A DNA stretch of 14,360 bases. Origin: an uncultured Collinsella sp. Lineage in GTDB: Bacteria; Actinomycetota; Coriobacteriia; Coriobacteriales; Coriobacteriaceae. Made by a program: the position numbers and the translations under genes. Below, one piece after another: positions 1-6,214 of the stretch (positions within the stretch are counted from its first letter, which is position 1; every line of letters begins with the position of its first letter). The stretch spans positions 1 to 14,360 of the forward strand of contig CABUWR010000012.1 of the NCBI GenBank assembly GCA_902495265.1, written 5' to 3'. A model generated the notes under the pieces. That model ran no database searches and was not told where the DNA came from. It saw only the letters and a program-made list of their open reading frames with translations.

Positions 1-29
1 CGTCTTGCGCAGGACTGTAGAGCAGGAAA
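1..29. repeat. Partial inverted copy of a repeat-element interior
   Basis: Bases 10-29 are the exact reverse complement of 4734-4753. Over bases 1-29 against 4734-4762 the match is 27 of 29. The partner lies inside the inverted-repeat element at 4699-4843. Similarity stops after base 29, where the long arm of the other copy is not present, so this is either a truncated element or a related family member whose remainder lies left of the window. That it is a dispersed repeat is inference from two copies. Confidence 0.6.
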
Positions 30-166
30 GTTCATATGCGCCGCCCGGCTCCCGCCGCTCTCGGGGGCATCTCTCATGCAAAAACTTTTGTTGGGTAAAG
101 TCCGAGGTCAGTGGCGTTTTATACCGAGAAATTCAAAAAAAGTTGAAAATTCATTACATATTTGCG

Positions 167-195
167 TTGACTTTAGGCAACTAAAGTTTCATACT
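167..195 (+). promoter_or_regulatory. Probable sigma-70-type promoter of the cstA leader
   Basis: A -35 box TTGACT (167-172) and a -10 box CATACT (190-195) are separated by exactly 17 bases, in a locally AT-rich stretch. Transcription would begin near 202, giving a leader of about 235 bases before cstA. This is the best promoter match seen upstream of the leader peptide. Confidence 0.6.
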
Positions 196-213
196 CCTTT
201 TCATCCACTGGGG

Positions 214-242
214 GATGTGAACACGCACGGATCGTTCACATC
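214..242 (+). other. 5' leader hairpin (9-bp perfect stem)
   Basis: GATGTGAAC (214-222) and GTTCACATC (234-242) form a perfect 9-bp stem with an 11-base loop, at the 5' end of the predicted cstA leader RNA and before the leader peptide ribosome site. It could stabilise the transcript, pause polymerase or be a DNA operator. The TGTGA/TCACA half-sites are too far apart for a standard CRP site. Function unknown. Confidence 0.45.
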
Positions 243-266
243 ATGATTGAAGAGGATTTCTCAGAC

Positions 267-311
267 ATGTTCACGCATCAGCTAAACATTATCAGCGTAG
301 TAATTATCTGA
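267..311 (+). CDS. Branched-chain amino acid-rich leader peptide (14 aa)
   Basis: A 14-codon ORF reads MFTHQLNIISVVII and ends at TGA 309-311. A purine-rich ribosome site, GAAGAGGA (249-256), lies 10 bases before the ATG. Seven of 14 residues are branched-chain (4 Ile, 2 Val, 1 Leu), with an Ile-Ile-Ser-Val-Val-Ile-Ile run immediately before the stop. It uses GTA, ATT and CTA, codons uncommon in the neighbouring GC-rich genes. The ORF lies between a good promoter and a strong intrinsic terminator, and a stable helix (274-281/308-315) overlaps it. This is the standard layout of an amino acid attenuation leader, as known for ilv operons. The peptide probably has no function of its own; its translation rate would report charged tRNA-Ile and tRNA-Val. 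It is too short for normal gene calling. No T-box sequence is visible. Confidence 0.75.
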   Translation: MFTHQLNIISVVII

Positions 312-401
312 TGCGGGTTAGCACATACAGCTAGCCCGTACGATAACGGGCGGCTGATGAAGATGAGGGCCGTCGAGCGCAACCGACGGCCCTCATTTTT
401 T
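274..401 (+). promoter_or_regulatory. Ribosome-mediated transcription attenuator upstream of cstA
   Basis: Five helices overlap in series, so each excludes the next. H1 is 274-281/308-315 (8 bp, inside the leader peptide). H2 is 312-322/330-340 (11 bp, two G-U). H3 is 334-339/346-351 (6 bp). H4 is 349-355/368-374 (7 bp, two G-U), covering the 5' arm of the terminator. H5 is 363-375/384-396, the terminator. A ribosome stalled at the Ile/Val codons would block H1, allow H2, block H3, allow the antiterminator H4 and prevent H5, so cstA is read. A ribosome that finishes and leaves allows H1, then H3, then H5, so transcription stops. This parity is inferred from pairing; no energies were computed. 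Confidence 0.65.
363..401 (+). terminator. Intrinsic terminator (attenuator) before cstA
   Basis: A perfect 13-bp stem (363-375 with 384-396) with an 8-base loop is followed by six T residues (396-401). It lies only 36 bases before the cstA start codon and after the leader peptide, so it is placed to abort cstA transcription. Confidence 0.9.
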
Positions 402-436
402 ATGTCTGAGTAGTTCTTTTTAGAGGAGGAAATGTA

Positions 437-2326
437 ATGAACGGAGTTTTGCTCATGGTTGTGGCTGCGGCGGTGCTCGCCTGCGGCTATCTGGGCTATG
501 GCCGATGGCTGGCCAACAAGTGGGGCGTTGACAAAGAGGCCCTCACGCCGGCCAAGCGCATGAAGGACGGCAACAGCTTCTCGCCCGTCTCCGCCTTCAC
601 CGCGTTCTCGCACCAGTTCAGCTCGATCTGCGGTGCTGGCCCTGTTACGGGTACGATCGTCGCCATGGCCTTTGGCTGGCTGCCCGTCGTGCTCTGGGTC
701 CTCGTCGGCGGCATCTTCTTTGGCGCCGTCCACGACTTTGGCGCCCTGTACGCCTCGATGAAGAACAACGGCAAGTCGCTCGCTCAGCTCATCGAGAAGT
801 ACATCGGCAAGACCGGCCGTCGCCTGTTCCTGCTGTTCTGCTGGCTGTTCTGCATCATTGTCATCGCCGCCTTCACCGACATGGTCTGCAAGACGTTCAT
901 GTTCACCCCGGCCGTTGACGCTTCTGGTGCTGCTACCGGTGCCATCGACTTCACCAAGTCCTATGCCGCCGGCTGCGCTGGTACCATCTCCATCCTGTTC
1001 ACCTTCGTCGCTATCGCCTTTGGTTGGGCCCAGAAGAAGTTCAACCTCACCGGCGCTGCCGAGTTCGTCACCGGCGTGGTCCTTATGGTTCTCATGTTCG
1101 CCGTCGGTATGCAGTTCCCGGTCTACCTGGATAAGTTCCAGTGGTTCGCCGTCGTCATGGTCTACCTGGTCTTCGCTGGCGCTATGCCCATCCAGATGCT
1201 CAAGACTCCGCGTGACTACCTCACTTCCATCATGATGATCGTCATGATCGTCTGCGCTGTCCTCGGCATCGTCGTCCTGGGCGTCAACGGTCAGGCCACT
1301 ATCACCGCTCCGGTCTTTACCGGCTTCTCCACTGCCTCCGGCATGATGTTCCCGGTCCTGTTCGTCTCTGTCGCTTGCGGTGCTCTCTCCGGTTTCCACA
1401 GCCTCGTTTCTTCCGGCACCTCTTCTAAACAGGTCGAGAAGGAGCAGGACGCCGTCAAAGTCGGTTACGGCGCCATGATTGTCGAGTCCTTCGTCGGCAT
1501 CCTTGCCATCATCGTCGCCGGCATCATGTTCTCCGATATGAACACCGCCGGTACTGGCGCCCTCAACGCCGGTGTCGCTTCCACCCCGTTTCAGATCTTC
1601 GCCGCCGGCATCTCCCGCGGTATGCAGGCCTTCGGTGTTGACGGCACGCTCGCTACCGTCTTTATGACCATGAACGTCTCCGCTCTGGCCCTGACCTCGC
1701 TCGACGCCGTCGCCCGCATCGCCCGCACTTCGTTCTCTGAGTTCTTTGCCCAGACCAACGACGCCCTGGCCATCGAGTCCAAGGCCGGCTACATGAAGGT
1801 CCTCGGCAACCCCTGGTTCGCCACGGTTGTCACCCTGCTTCCTGGTCTCGCCCTCGCTTTTGGTGGCTATGCCAACATCTGGCCGCTCTTTGGTGCTTCC
1901 AACCAGCTGCTCGGCGGTATGACCATGATCACCCTCGCCGTGTTCTGCAAGTGCACCGGCCGCAAGGGTTGGATGCTCTACGTGCCCGTCGTCTTCCTGC
2001 TCTGCTGCACCTTCACCTCGCTGGTCCAGAGCGCCATGGGCTGCATGGCCGCCGTCCAGGCTTACGGCTTCTTCGGCACCATCCCGGCTACCGCCACCAC
2101 GGCCGCTGTCTCCGTCGCCGCTACCAAGGGCCTGCAGCTCGTCTTCGCCGTCCTGCTGATGGTCCTGGGCCTCATCGTTGCCGTCAACTGCCTCAAGGAG
2201 TTCTTCGGCAAGGAGGCCGGTTCCATGCCCGACGAGGAGCCCGAGTGGTCCGAGATGGGCAAGGCCGAGTATGGTCGCGCCGCTGCTGCTGAGGCTCCTG
2301 CCGACGCCGAGACCGCCAAGGCTTAG
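437..2326 (+). CDS. cstA: CstA-family carbon starvation protein (pyruvate/peptide transporter)
   Basis: A 629-residue integral membrane protein with more than a dozen hydrophobic segments. It has family hallmarks: the SSICGAGPVTG segment near residue 67, GAVHDFGALYASM, SGTSSKQ in the middle, and a NQLLGGMTM segment late in the protein. Characterised CstA-family members include E. coli CstA and BtsT (pyruvate uptake, about 700 residues) and proteins linked to peptide use; this copy is of the shorter type. It ends in a hydrophilic acidic, Ala-rich tail (about residues 590-629) that should lie outside the membrane. The start is fixed by AGGAGGA (424-430) seven bases upstream. The codons are strongly C-ending, suggesting high expression. 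It appears monocistronic, with an attenuator before it and a terminator after it. The branched-chain leader suggests induction by Ile/Val shortage. The substrate cannot be fixed from sequence; pyruvate would make sense as the precursor of Val, Leu and Ile. Confidence 0.93.
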   Translation: MNGVLLMVVAAAVLACGYLGYGRWLANKWGVDKEALTPAKRMKDGNSFSPVSAFTAFSHQFSSICGAGPVTGTIVAMAFGWLPVVLWVLVGGIFFGAVHDFGALYASMKNNGKSLAQLIEKYIGKTGRRLFLLFCWLFCIIVIAAFTDMVCKTFMFTPAVDASGAATGAIDFTKSYAAGCAGTISILFTFVAIAFGWAQKKFNLTGAAEFVTGVVLMVLMFAVGMQFPVYLDKFQWFAVVMVYLVFAGAMPIQMLKTPRDYLTSIMMIVMIVCAVLGIVVLGVNGQATITAPVFTGFSTASGMMFPVLFVSVACGALSGFHSLVSSGTSSKQVEKEQDAVKVGYGAMIVESFVGILAIIVAGIMFSDMNTAGTGALNAGVASTPFQIFAAGISRGMQAFGVDGTLATVFMTMNVSALALTSLDAVARIARTSFSEFFAQTNDALAIESKAGYMKVLGNPWFATVVTLLPGLALAFGGYANIWPLFGASNQLLGGMTMITLAVFCKCTGRKGWMLYVPVVFLLCCTFTSLVQSAMGCMAAVQAYGFFGTIPATATTAAVSVAATKGLQLVFAVLLMVLGLIVAVNCLKEFFGKEAGSMPDEEPEWSEMGKAEYGRAAAAEAPADAETAKA

Positions 2327-2365
2327 CCGATCGGACGGATTGAATCCTCCATCTCTATGACTCGG

Positions 2366-2403
2366 AAAGACCGGGTCCGCAGAACGCGGGCCCGGTCTTT
2401 TTT
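2366..2403 (+). terminator. Intrinsic terminator after cstA
   Basis: A 15-bp stem (2366-2380 with 2386-2400, one G-U pair), a 5-base loop AGAAC, and a T run extending to 2403, 40 bases after the cstA stop codon. It ends the cstA transcript. Confidence 0.92.
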
Positions 2404-2505
2404 GTAAAGAAGGGTGATGCCGGGGTGTTCTCGCAGATGTTTTGCGTGGATGGCGGCGTGCGTTGTACCATATGGACGTATATGTGTGCATATGAAAGGG
2501 GCCCC

Positions 2506-4695
2506 GTGGCCAAGACGGTATATTCCGATAACCAACAAAATGTCGATGCTCTGGCTGAGCGTCTGAGCGGACAAACGTCGCTTTCTGCCGAGCGGGCAAA
2601 GCTGGTTGCCTACGACCTGCTCTGCCGCAAGGCACTCAAGATAAAGTCGAGCACGCTGGCGCAAATCTTCCGCTCCGTGGATAAGGAGTGCGATACCAAG
2701 GCGATGCGCGATGAGCTCATCGCGGCAAAGATCGTTACCAAGATCGAGGGCAGCGGCATTAACGGGCGCCCGGCGTTCTATACCATTCATGCCGAGATTC
2801 GCGATGTCCAGGAGCAGCTTGCCGAGACTGCCGAAGAGGCCGTCGAGGACGTTGTCGAGGCGCCCGCTTCGGTGGAAACAGCTCCGCGCGAGCATATCGA
2901 TACCGACGAGCTGCTTGACGAGAGCGTCGTTCGCGCCTTTACGGCCAAGGCCGGCCGCGGCGGTTTTGGCGGGGGCGGCAAGCGCGATGCTCAGCGCCGT
3001 GCCCAGCAGGAGCGGTTCCGTCGCGCCGTGGCTCAAAAGGATGAGCTCGATGCCGAGGCTGTCGAGACCGAGGTTGCTGCCGAGTCGCAGAAGCCCGCAC
3101 AGGAGCAAAAGCCCGTGGATGCCCAAGAGCCCAAGCGTCGTCGCGGTGCTCACTTTAAGGCTGCGCAGCAGGACGTCGCGCATGAGGTTGAAGAGCCTTC
3201 CGAGGTTGCAGACGATGTTGAGGAGTCTGCCAAGAGGGCTCTGGGATCGTGTCGTCCCGGCCGCGGTTTTGCGGGACGCGCGTATCCCGTAAAGCGACAG
3301 GAGAAGGACGAGCCGGCTTCGACCGCTCAGGCCGATAAGGCCGAACAGACCGAGAAAACCGTTGAGCCGGTGGCTCGCGAGCAGCAGCCTTCTGAGTCGC
3401 ACTCTGCGGCTGACACCGAGGTCAAAGCTCAACAGTCCGCTGATAAGCAGACGGGGGAGAGCGCTTCGAGCAAGCCTCGCCGCCGTCGCCACCGTGGCGG
3501 CCGTGGCTCAAATGCCGAGACTGTGGCTGAGAAGGCAGTGACGCAAAACAAGGATGCGAAGGCTGAGGCCCCGGTGGAGCAGCCCAAGCGCCAGCCGGCG
3601 AAGGGGGACAAGCCCGAACGTTCGCAAAAGAGCTCGTCCGCGCCAAAGCAAGAGCGCAAAGCTCAGGCAGATTCCAAGCGCAAATCCCAGACGCAGCCCA
3701 AACCGACTACAAACGATGCGGCCGCCCAACAGCCTGATCCGCCCGCTCATGGCGAGGTTTCGGCGTTTGCTCTGGCACGTGTCCTGGGCAGGCAGCTGCT
3801 CAAGGTCGTTCCTACGCCAATGGCGCTCTCCAAGATTAAGGAGCAACAGACTCAAATCGTTAAGGTCGAGGGCAAGGACGGTAAAAAGGCTCCGCAGCGC
3901 ACTCAGCACAACGAGATGTCTAACCGCAAGATTGCCGAGGAGATTGCGATCATCCAGGCTTGGATTGAGCAGAATCGCGGTGTCGACACGCCGGTCGCTT
4001 CGCGTCGCCAGCGCGCCTACCAGATTTTTAACGATGAGAAGGCCTTTGACGGCAAGCACGGCGAGCGCCTGATTCGGCGTATGACCGAAAAGGGCATCAG
4101 CATGCAGGCGATTAAGGTCGCCCCCAACCGCCCCGTGCACTTTACGGGTTTCTTTACTCTGGGCGCCGACAAGCCGTTCATTATGGTCGAGAACCTGGAC
4201 ACCTATGACGAGATCGTCAAGCTCCTGCGCGGCCGCAAGCATGCCAAGCTTTTTGGCACCAAGGTCGGTGGCGTAATCTTTGGCGGCGGCTGCAAGGCGA
4301 GCGTTTCGCACGCACTGGATGATTATCTGGCCGAGATCGGCTATCGCTTTAACTATGTCTACTACGTGGGCGACATCGATCGAGAGGGTGCGCGCATTGT
4401 CGAGCAGGCCCGTAATGCCAATGTCGTTGAGATTCGCCTGCATGCCGGTATGTATCGCGCCATGCTCGCCGAGCACAAGCGTCGCGTAAAGGCCGGCGGA
4501 GAGTGCGAGCCCGCGGCTGCCAACCAGGGCGTGCCGCAGAACCTAGCGGCGACGATCAAAGATTTGCCTATGGTCACGCGCGTGCAGTTCCGCAACGTGC
4601 TGCGCGAGGGCGGACGCATTCCGCAGGAGATTCTGATGACCGCCGACTATCGGGATGGCGACTCGGGAAGCTTCGACCGCATGCTCAACAATTAG
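2506..4695 (+). CDS. JetD-like TOPRIM protein with winged-helix N-terminus and RG-rich linker
   Basis: I place the start at GTG 2506 (729 residues) because AAAGGGG lies just upstream; the frame stays open back to ATG 2425 and ATG 2482, neither with a clear ribosome site. There are three parts. Residues about 5-105 look like a winged-helix DNA-binding fold. Residues about 105-410 are a low-complexity Glu/Ala/Lys/Gln linker with basic RG patches (GRGGFGGGGKR, RRRRHRGGRG), probably disordered and nucleic-acid binding. Residues about 411-729 resemble the C-terminal half of JetD (DUF2220): IFNDEK (507-512, compare the family's FGDEK), VENLDT with E562, an FGGGCK turn, and GDIDREG with D623 and D625. 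The Glu plus DxD set is the TOPRIM metal site, intact here, so nuclease activity is plausible. In Wadjet systems JetD cuts DNA captured by the JetABC SMC-like complex; no such partners are visible. A weak promoter candidate is TTGCGT 2442 / TACCAT 2466. The family link is confident; the cellular role is unknown. Confidence 0.75.
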   Translation: MAKTVYSDNQQNVDALAERLSGQTSLSAERAKLVAYDLLCRKALKIKSSTLAQIFRSVDKECDTKAMRDELIAAKIVTKIEGSGINGRPAFYTIHAEIRDVQEQLAETAEEAVEDVVEAPASVETAPREHIDTDELLDESVVRAFTAKAGRGGFGGGGKRDAQRRAQQERFRRAVAQKDELDAEAVETEVAAESQKPAQEQKPVDAQEPKRRRGAHFKAAQQDVAHEVEEPSEVADDVEESAKRALGSCRPGRGFAGRAYPVKRQEKDEPASTAQADKAEQTEKTVEPVAREQQPSESHSAADTEVKAQQSADKQTGESASSKPRRRRHRGGRGSNAETVAEKAVTQNKDAKAEAPVEQPKRQPAKGDKPERSQKSSSAPKQERKAQADSKRKSQTQPKPTTNDAAAQQPDPPAHGEVSAFALARVLGRQLLKVVPTPMALSKIKEQQTQIVKVEGKDGKKAPQRTQHNEMSNRKIAEEIAIIQAWIEQNRGVDTPVASRRQRAYQIFNDEKAFDGKHGERLIRRMTEKGISMQAIKVAPNRPVHFTGFFTLGADKPFIMVENLDTYDEIVKLLRGRKHAKLFGTKVGGVIFGGGCKASVSHALDDYLAEIGYRFNYVYYVGDIDREGARIVEQARNANVVEIRLHAGMYRAMLAEHKRRVKAGGECEPAAANQGVPQNLAATIKDLPMVTRVQFRNVLREGGRIPQEILMTADYRDGDSGSFDRMLNN

Positions 4696-4698
4696 GGA

Positions 4699-4843
4699 CG
4701 CGGGACCCCGACGGGCGGGGACACCGAATTAGGTTTCCTGCTCTACAGTCCTGCTCACGACGGAGGCCACATTAAGTGGCCTCCTGTTCGTGCGGAACTC
4801 GCGATAAACCTAATTCGGTGTCCCCGCCCGTCGGGGCCCCGCG
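4699..4843. repeat. MITE/REP-like inverted-repeat element (~145 bp)
   Basis: Arms 4706-4736 and 4806-4836 are perfect 31-bp reverse complements. With one mismatch the pairing extends to 4699-4843, giving 38-bp arms. Inside is a second hairpin, 4762-4770/4776-4784 (9 bp, loop ATTAA), flanked by CACGA (4756-4760) and TCGTG (4788-4792), which also pair. It begins three bases after the stop of the JetD-like gene. It encodes no protein. The arms carry a GGGGACACCGAATTAGG-type sequence reminiscent of repeats mobilised by REP-associated (IS200-like) transposases, but no transposase is present. Part of the interior recurs at 1-29. Its family is inference. Confidence 0.75.
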
Positions 4844-4899
4844 GCACTTTGTAGATGGTGGCTCGCTTTTCGGAACTGGGCTGATATTTTCTAGATGTA

Positions 4900-4940
4900 A
4901 GGCGCTCTTGGTCCTAATGGGCCTGGGGCGCCTGTCTTTT
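4900..4940 (+). terminator. Intrinsic terminator, probably of the JetD-like gene
   Basis: A 15-position stem (4900-4914 with 4919-4933; three G-U pairs and one mismatch) with loop TAAT is followed by GTCTTTT (4934-4940). It reads on the + strand, and the only upstream + gene is the JetD-like one ending 205 bases earlier, with the inverted-repeat element in between. This fits insertion of the element between gene and terminator. Confidence 0.7.
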
Positions 4941-4983
4941 GAAGGTAGATTTTCCCGTGCTGGACGAGAAGTTGTGTTGCCTT

Positions 4984-5010
4984 GCGGGCTCGAATCCCTC
5001 CGCTTGCCCA
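4984..5010 (+). pseudogene. tRNA 3'-end-like fragment (T-arm to CCA)
   Basis: A T-arm-like segment contains TCGAATCCCTCCG (4990-5002), identical to the T-loop/acceptor region of the nearby tRNA-Gln but on the opposite strand. It runs on to a CCA (5008-5010). No matching 5' acceptor strand, D-arm or anticodon arm was found in the ~100 bases upstream, the T-stem has a mismatch and the spacing to CCA is off. It may be a decayed tRNA, a recombination scar or an attachment-site remnant. The hairpin at 5017-5048 follows six bases later. Confidence 0.35.
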
Positions 5011-5016
5011 CAAGAA

Positions 5017-5048
5017 AGCGCCCTGGGCCGTTATGGGCTCAGGGCGCT
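5017..5048 (-). terminator. Terminator of tRNA-Gln (possibly bidirectional)
   Basis: A stem AGCGCCCTG (5017-5025) / CAGGGCGCT (5040-5048), extended inward by four pairs including one G-U, with loop 5030-5035. On the - strand it begins nine bases after the tRNA-Gln CCA and is followed by TTTCTT. On the + strand it is followed by CAGTTTT, so it may act in both directions. Confidence 0.7.
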
Positions 5049-5057
5049 CAGTTTTAA

Positions 5058-5132
5058 TGGCTGGGACGGAGGGATTCGAACCCCCAACAGCCGGCACCAA
5101 AAACCGGAGTTCTACCGTTGAACTACGTCCCA
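5058..5132 (-). tRNA. tRNA-Gln (anticodon UUG)
   Basis: Read on the - strand, it folds into a full cloverleaf: acceptor TGGGACG with CGTCCCA; D-arm GTTC...GAAC; anticodon stem CCGGT/GCCGG with loop TTTTGGT, so the anticodon is TTG; T-arm GGGGG-TTCGAAT-CCCTC; discriminator G and an encoded CCA (75 bases with CCA). It lies 38 bases after the stop of the peptidoglycan-binding gene and just before a terminator. Confidence 0.95.
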
Positions 5133-5163
5133 ATGTCGTGGTGTCGCTAAAAGCAACTCGTCT

Positions 5164-5192
5164 AGTTTACCTAATCTGCGAGGGCATCGCAA
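5164..5192 (-). promoter_or_regulatory. Probable promoter of tRNA-Gln inside the preceding gene
   Basis: On the - strand, TTGCGA (5187-5192) and TAAACT (5164-5169) are separated by 17 bases. The start would be about 25 bases before the tRNA. The boxes overlap the end of the upstream coding region. The match is moderate, but spacing and position are right. Confidence 0.45.
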
Positions 5193-6076
5193 ACGCCATC
5201 GAGCAGGCGTACGGCGAGTGTCTGGGCGTCGCTGGCAGTGAAGGTGCCGTTGTAGCGCGTCATGCCGGTGAGCTCAATGCGGATGCGTGCCGGCTTTTGC
5301 TGCGCGGCAACATTGGCGGTGCGGATGCGCTGGGCCAGGTTGTGGCACTCGGCGAGGGCAATCGTGGCGCGCGGAGCGGCGTCGGCGGGTAGCTCGTCGC
5401 TTGCGATTTCGAGTACCAGGTCGACATCGGTCGGAACCTCGGAGTCGCAAAGCATCATGCCGCTGCTGTCGGTCGTCGCCGTGGCGATGTTCCACATGCG
5501 CGATGCAACGCTACGCGCGATGGGGTCCTCACCGATGACGGCAATCTGGAAACGCTCGAGTACATTGGCCGCGCGGGCAAAGCCGATGCGCGATTCGGCC
5601 TCGGTCACCGAAGGCTTACCCTCCCACACGTGGTGCAGGCGGTTGATATAGGCGTAGGTATCCTGGAAAGCCATACCGTCGGCAAACAGACCGACGTTTT
5701 CCTGGAACTGCTGAAGGGCCGCCTCGGTGTGAGGGCCAAAGTAGCCATCGTCCTCGCCGCAGGCAAAGCCCAAAACGTTGAGCGCCTTCTGCAAGGCCTG
5801 CACGTCGGCGCCATGGAAATTGGGCATACGCAGGTAGAGGGTGCGGTCGCCCAGCTTATACGAGGCGTCGACCAGGGCACTCCAACAGGGGATGTCAACG
5901 GCGTGACCGGCGGCAAGACCGCTGTCGAGCCTAAAGGTGCTAACGGCCTGCTCGGTGGTAGCACCAAAGTGCTTGTCGGCAACCTCGGTGGCATCAATCG
6001 TGTAGCCGAGCTGCAGGAGACGAGACTGCACGTCCTCGACGGCTGCTCCCTGCATGCCCGTTGTAATAGGTTCCAT
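5171..6076 (-). CDS. Two-PGBD protein with possible degenerate amidase domain, no signal peptide
   Basis: 301 residues. Two peptidoglycan-binding type 1 repeats are clear: residues 5-72 (GMQGAAVEDVQSRLLQLGY, HFGATTEQAVSTFR) and 82-148 (GADVQALQKALNVLGF, DGYFGPHTEAALQQFQ). Residues about 175-301 resemble the scaffold of zinc N-acetylmuramoyl-alanine amidases (Amidase_3): a strand like DVDLVLEIASD where active enzymes have ADLFISIHAN, then AECHNLAQRIRTANV, and a final DAQTLAVRLLDGVCDAL helix. The His and Glu zinc ligands are not visible, so it is probably inactive. There is no signal peptide or membrane segment. PGBD-PGBD-amidase order without export is known in mycobacterial CwlM, a cytoplasmic regulator of peptidoglycan precursor synthesis, so a similar role is possible. 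AAAGGGG sits before the ATG. It follows the isoprenyl synthase gene after 138 bases. PGBDs are certain; the amidase relation is tentative. Confidence 0.75.
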   Translation of the reverse strand: MEPITTGMQGAAVEDVQSRLLQLGYTIDATEVADKHFGATTEQAVSTFRLDSGLAAGHAVDIPCWSALVDASYKLGDRTLYLRMPNFHGADVQALQKALNVLGFACGEDDGYFGPHTEAALQQFQENVGLFADGMAFQDTYAYINRLHHVWEGKPSVTEAESRIGFARAANVLERFQIAVIGEDPIARSVASRMWNIATATTDSSGMMLCDSEVPTDVDLVLEIASDELPADAAPRATIALAECHNLAQRIRTANVAAQQKPARIRIELTGMTRYNGTFTASDAQTLAVRLLDGVCDALAD

Positions 6077-6214
6077 GAACGAACCCCTTTCGGCGTATCA
6101 TTCGTACTATTTGAGCGCCTGTCAGATAGACGACGCAAAGGGATGCATAAACATACATTCAACAGTGTAGCAACTTGTACCCAAATGCGCTGCCGACAGG
6201 TTTTGCAACCCCCG

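Noticed and set aside
214..242. CRP-like TGTGA/TCACA dyad upstream of cstA
   Set aside because: The half-sites are separated by 14 rather than 6 bases, and the dyad is downstream of the predicted promoter. Better described as a hairpin.
202..401. T-box riboswitch as explanation of the cstA leader
   Set aside because: No T-box consensus (AGGGTGG-type) or specifier-loop arrangement is visible, whereas a translatable Ile/Val-rich leader peptide is.
278..2635. 785-codon open frame on the - strand across cstA
   Set aside because: It is antisense to a clear CstA gene, has Gly/Asp/His-rich composition typical of a GC-codon shadow, and shows no domain.
4699..4843. CRISPR or toxin-antitoxin system near the repeats
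   Set aside because: There are only two inverted arms, no regularly spaced direct repeats, and no small coding pair.
4982..5392. 136-codon + strand frame containing GTEGFEPPTAGTKNRSS
   Set aside because: This is a translation of antisense tRNA-Gln, a common spurious protein, then the reverse of the PGBD gene.
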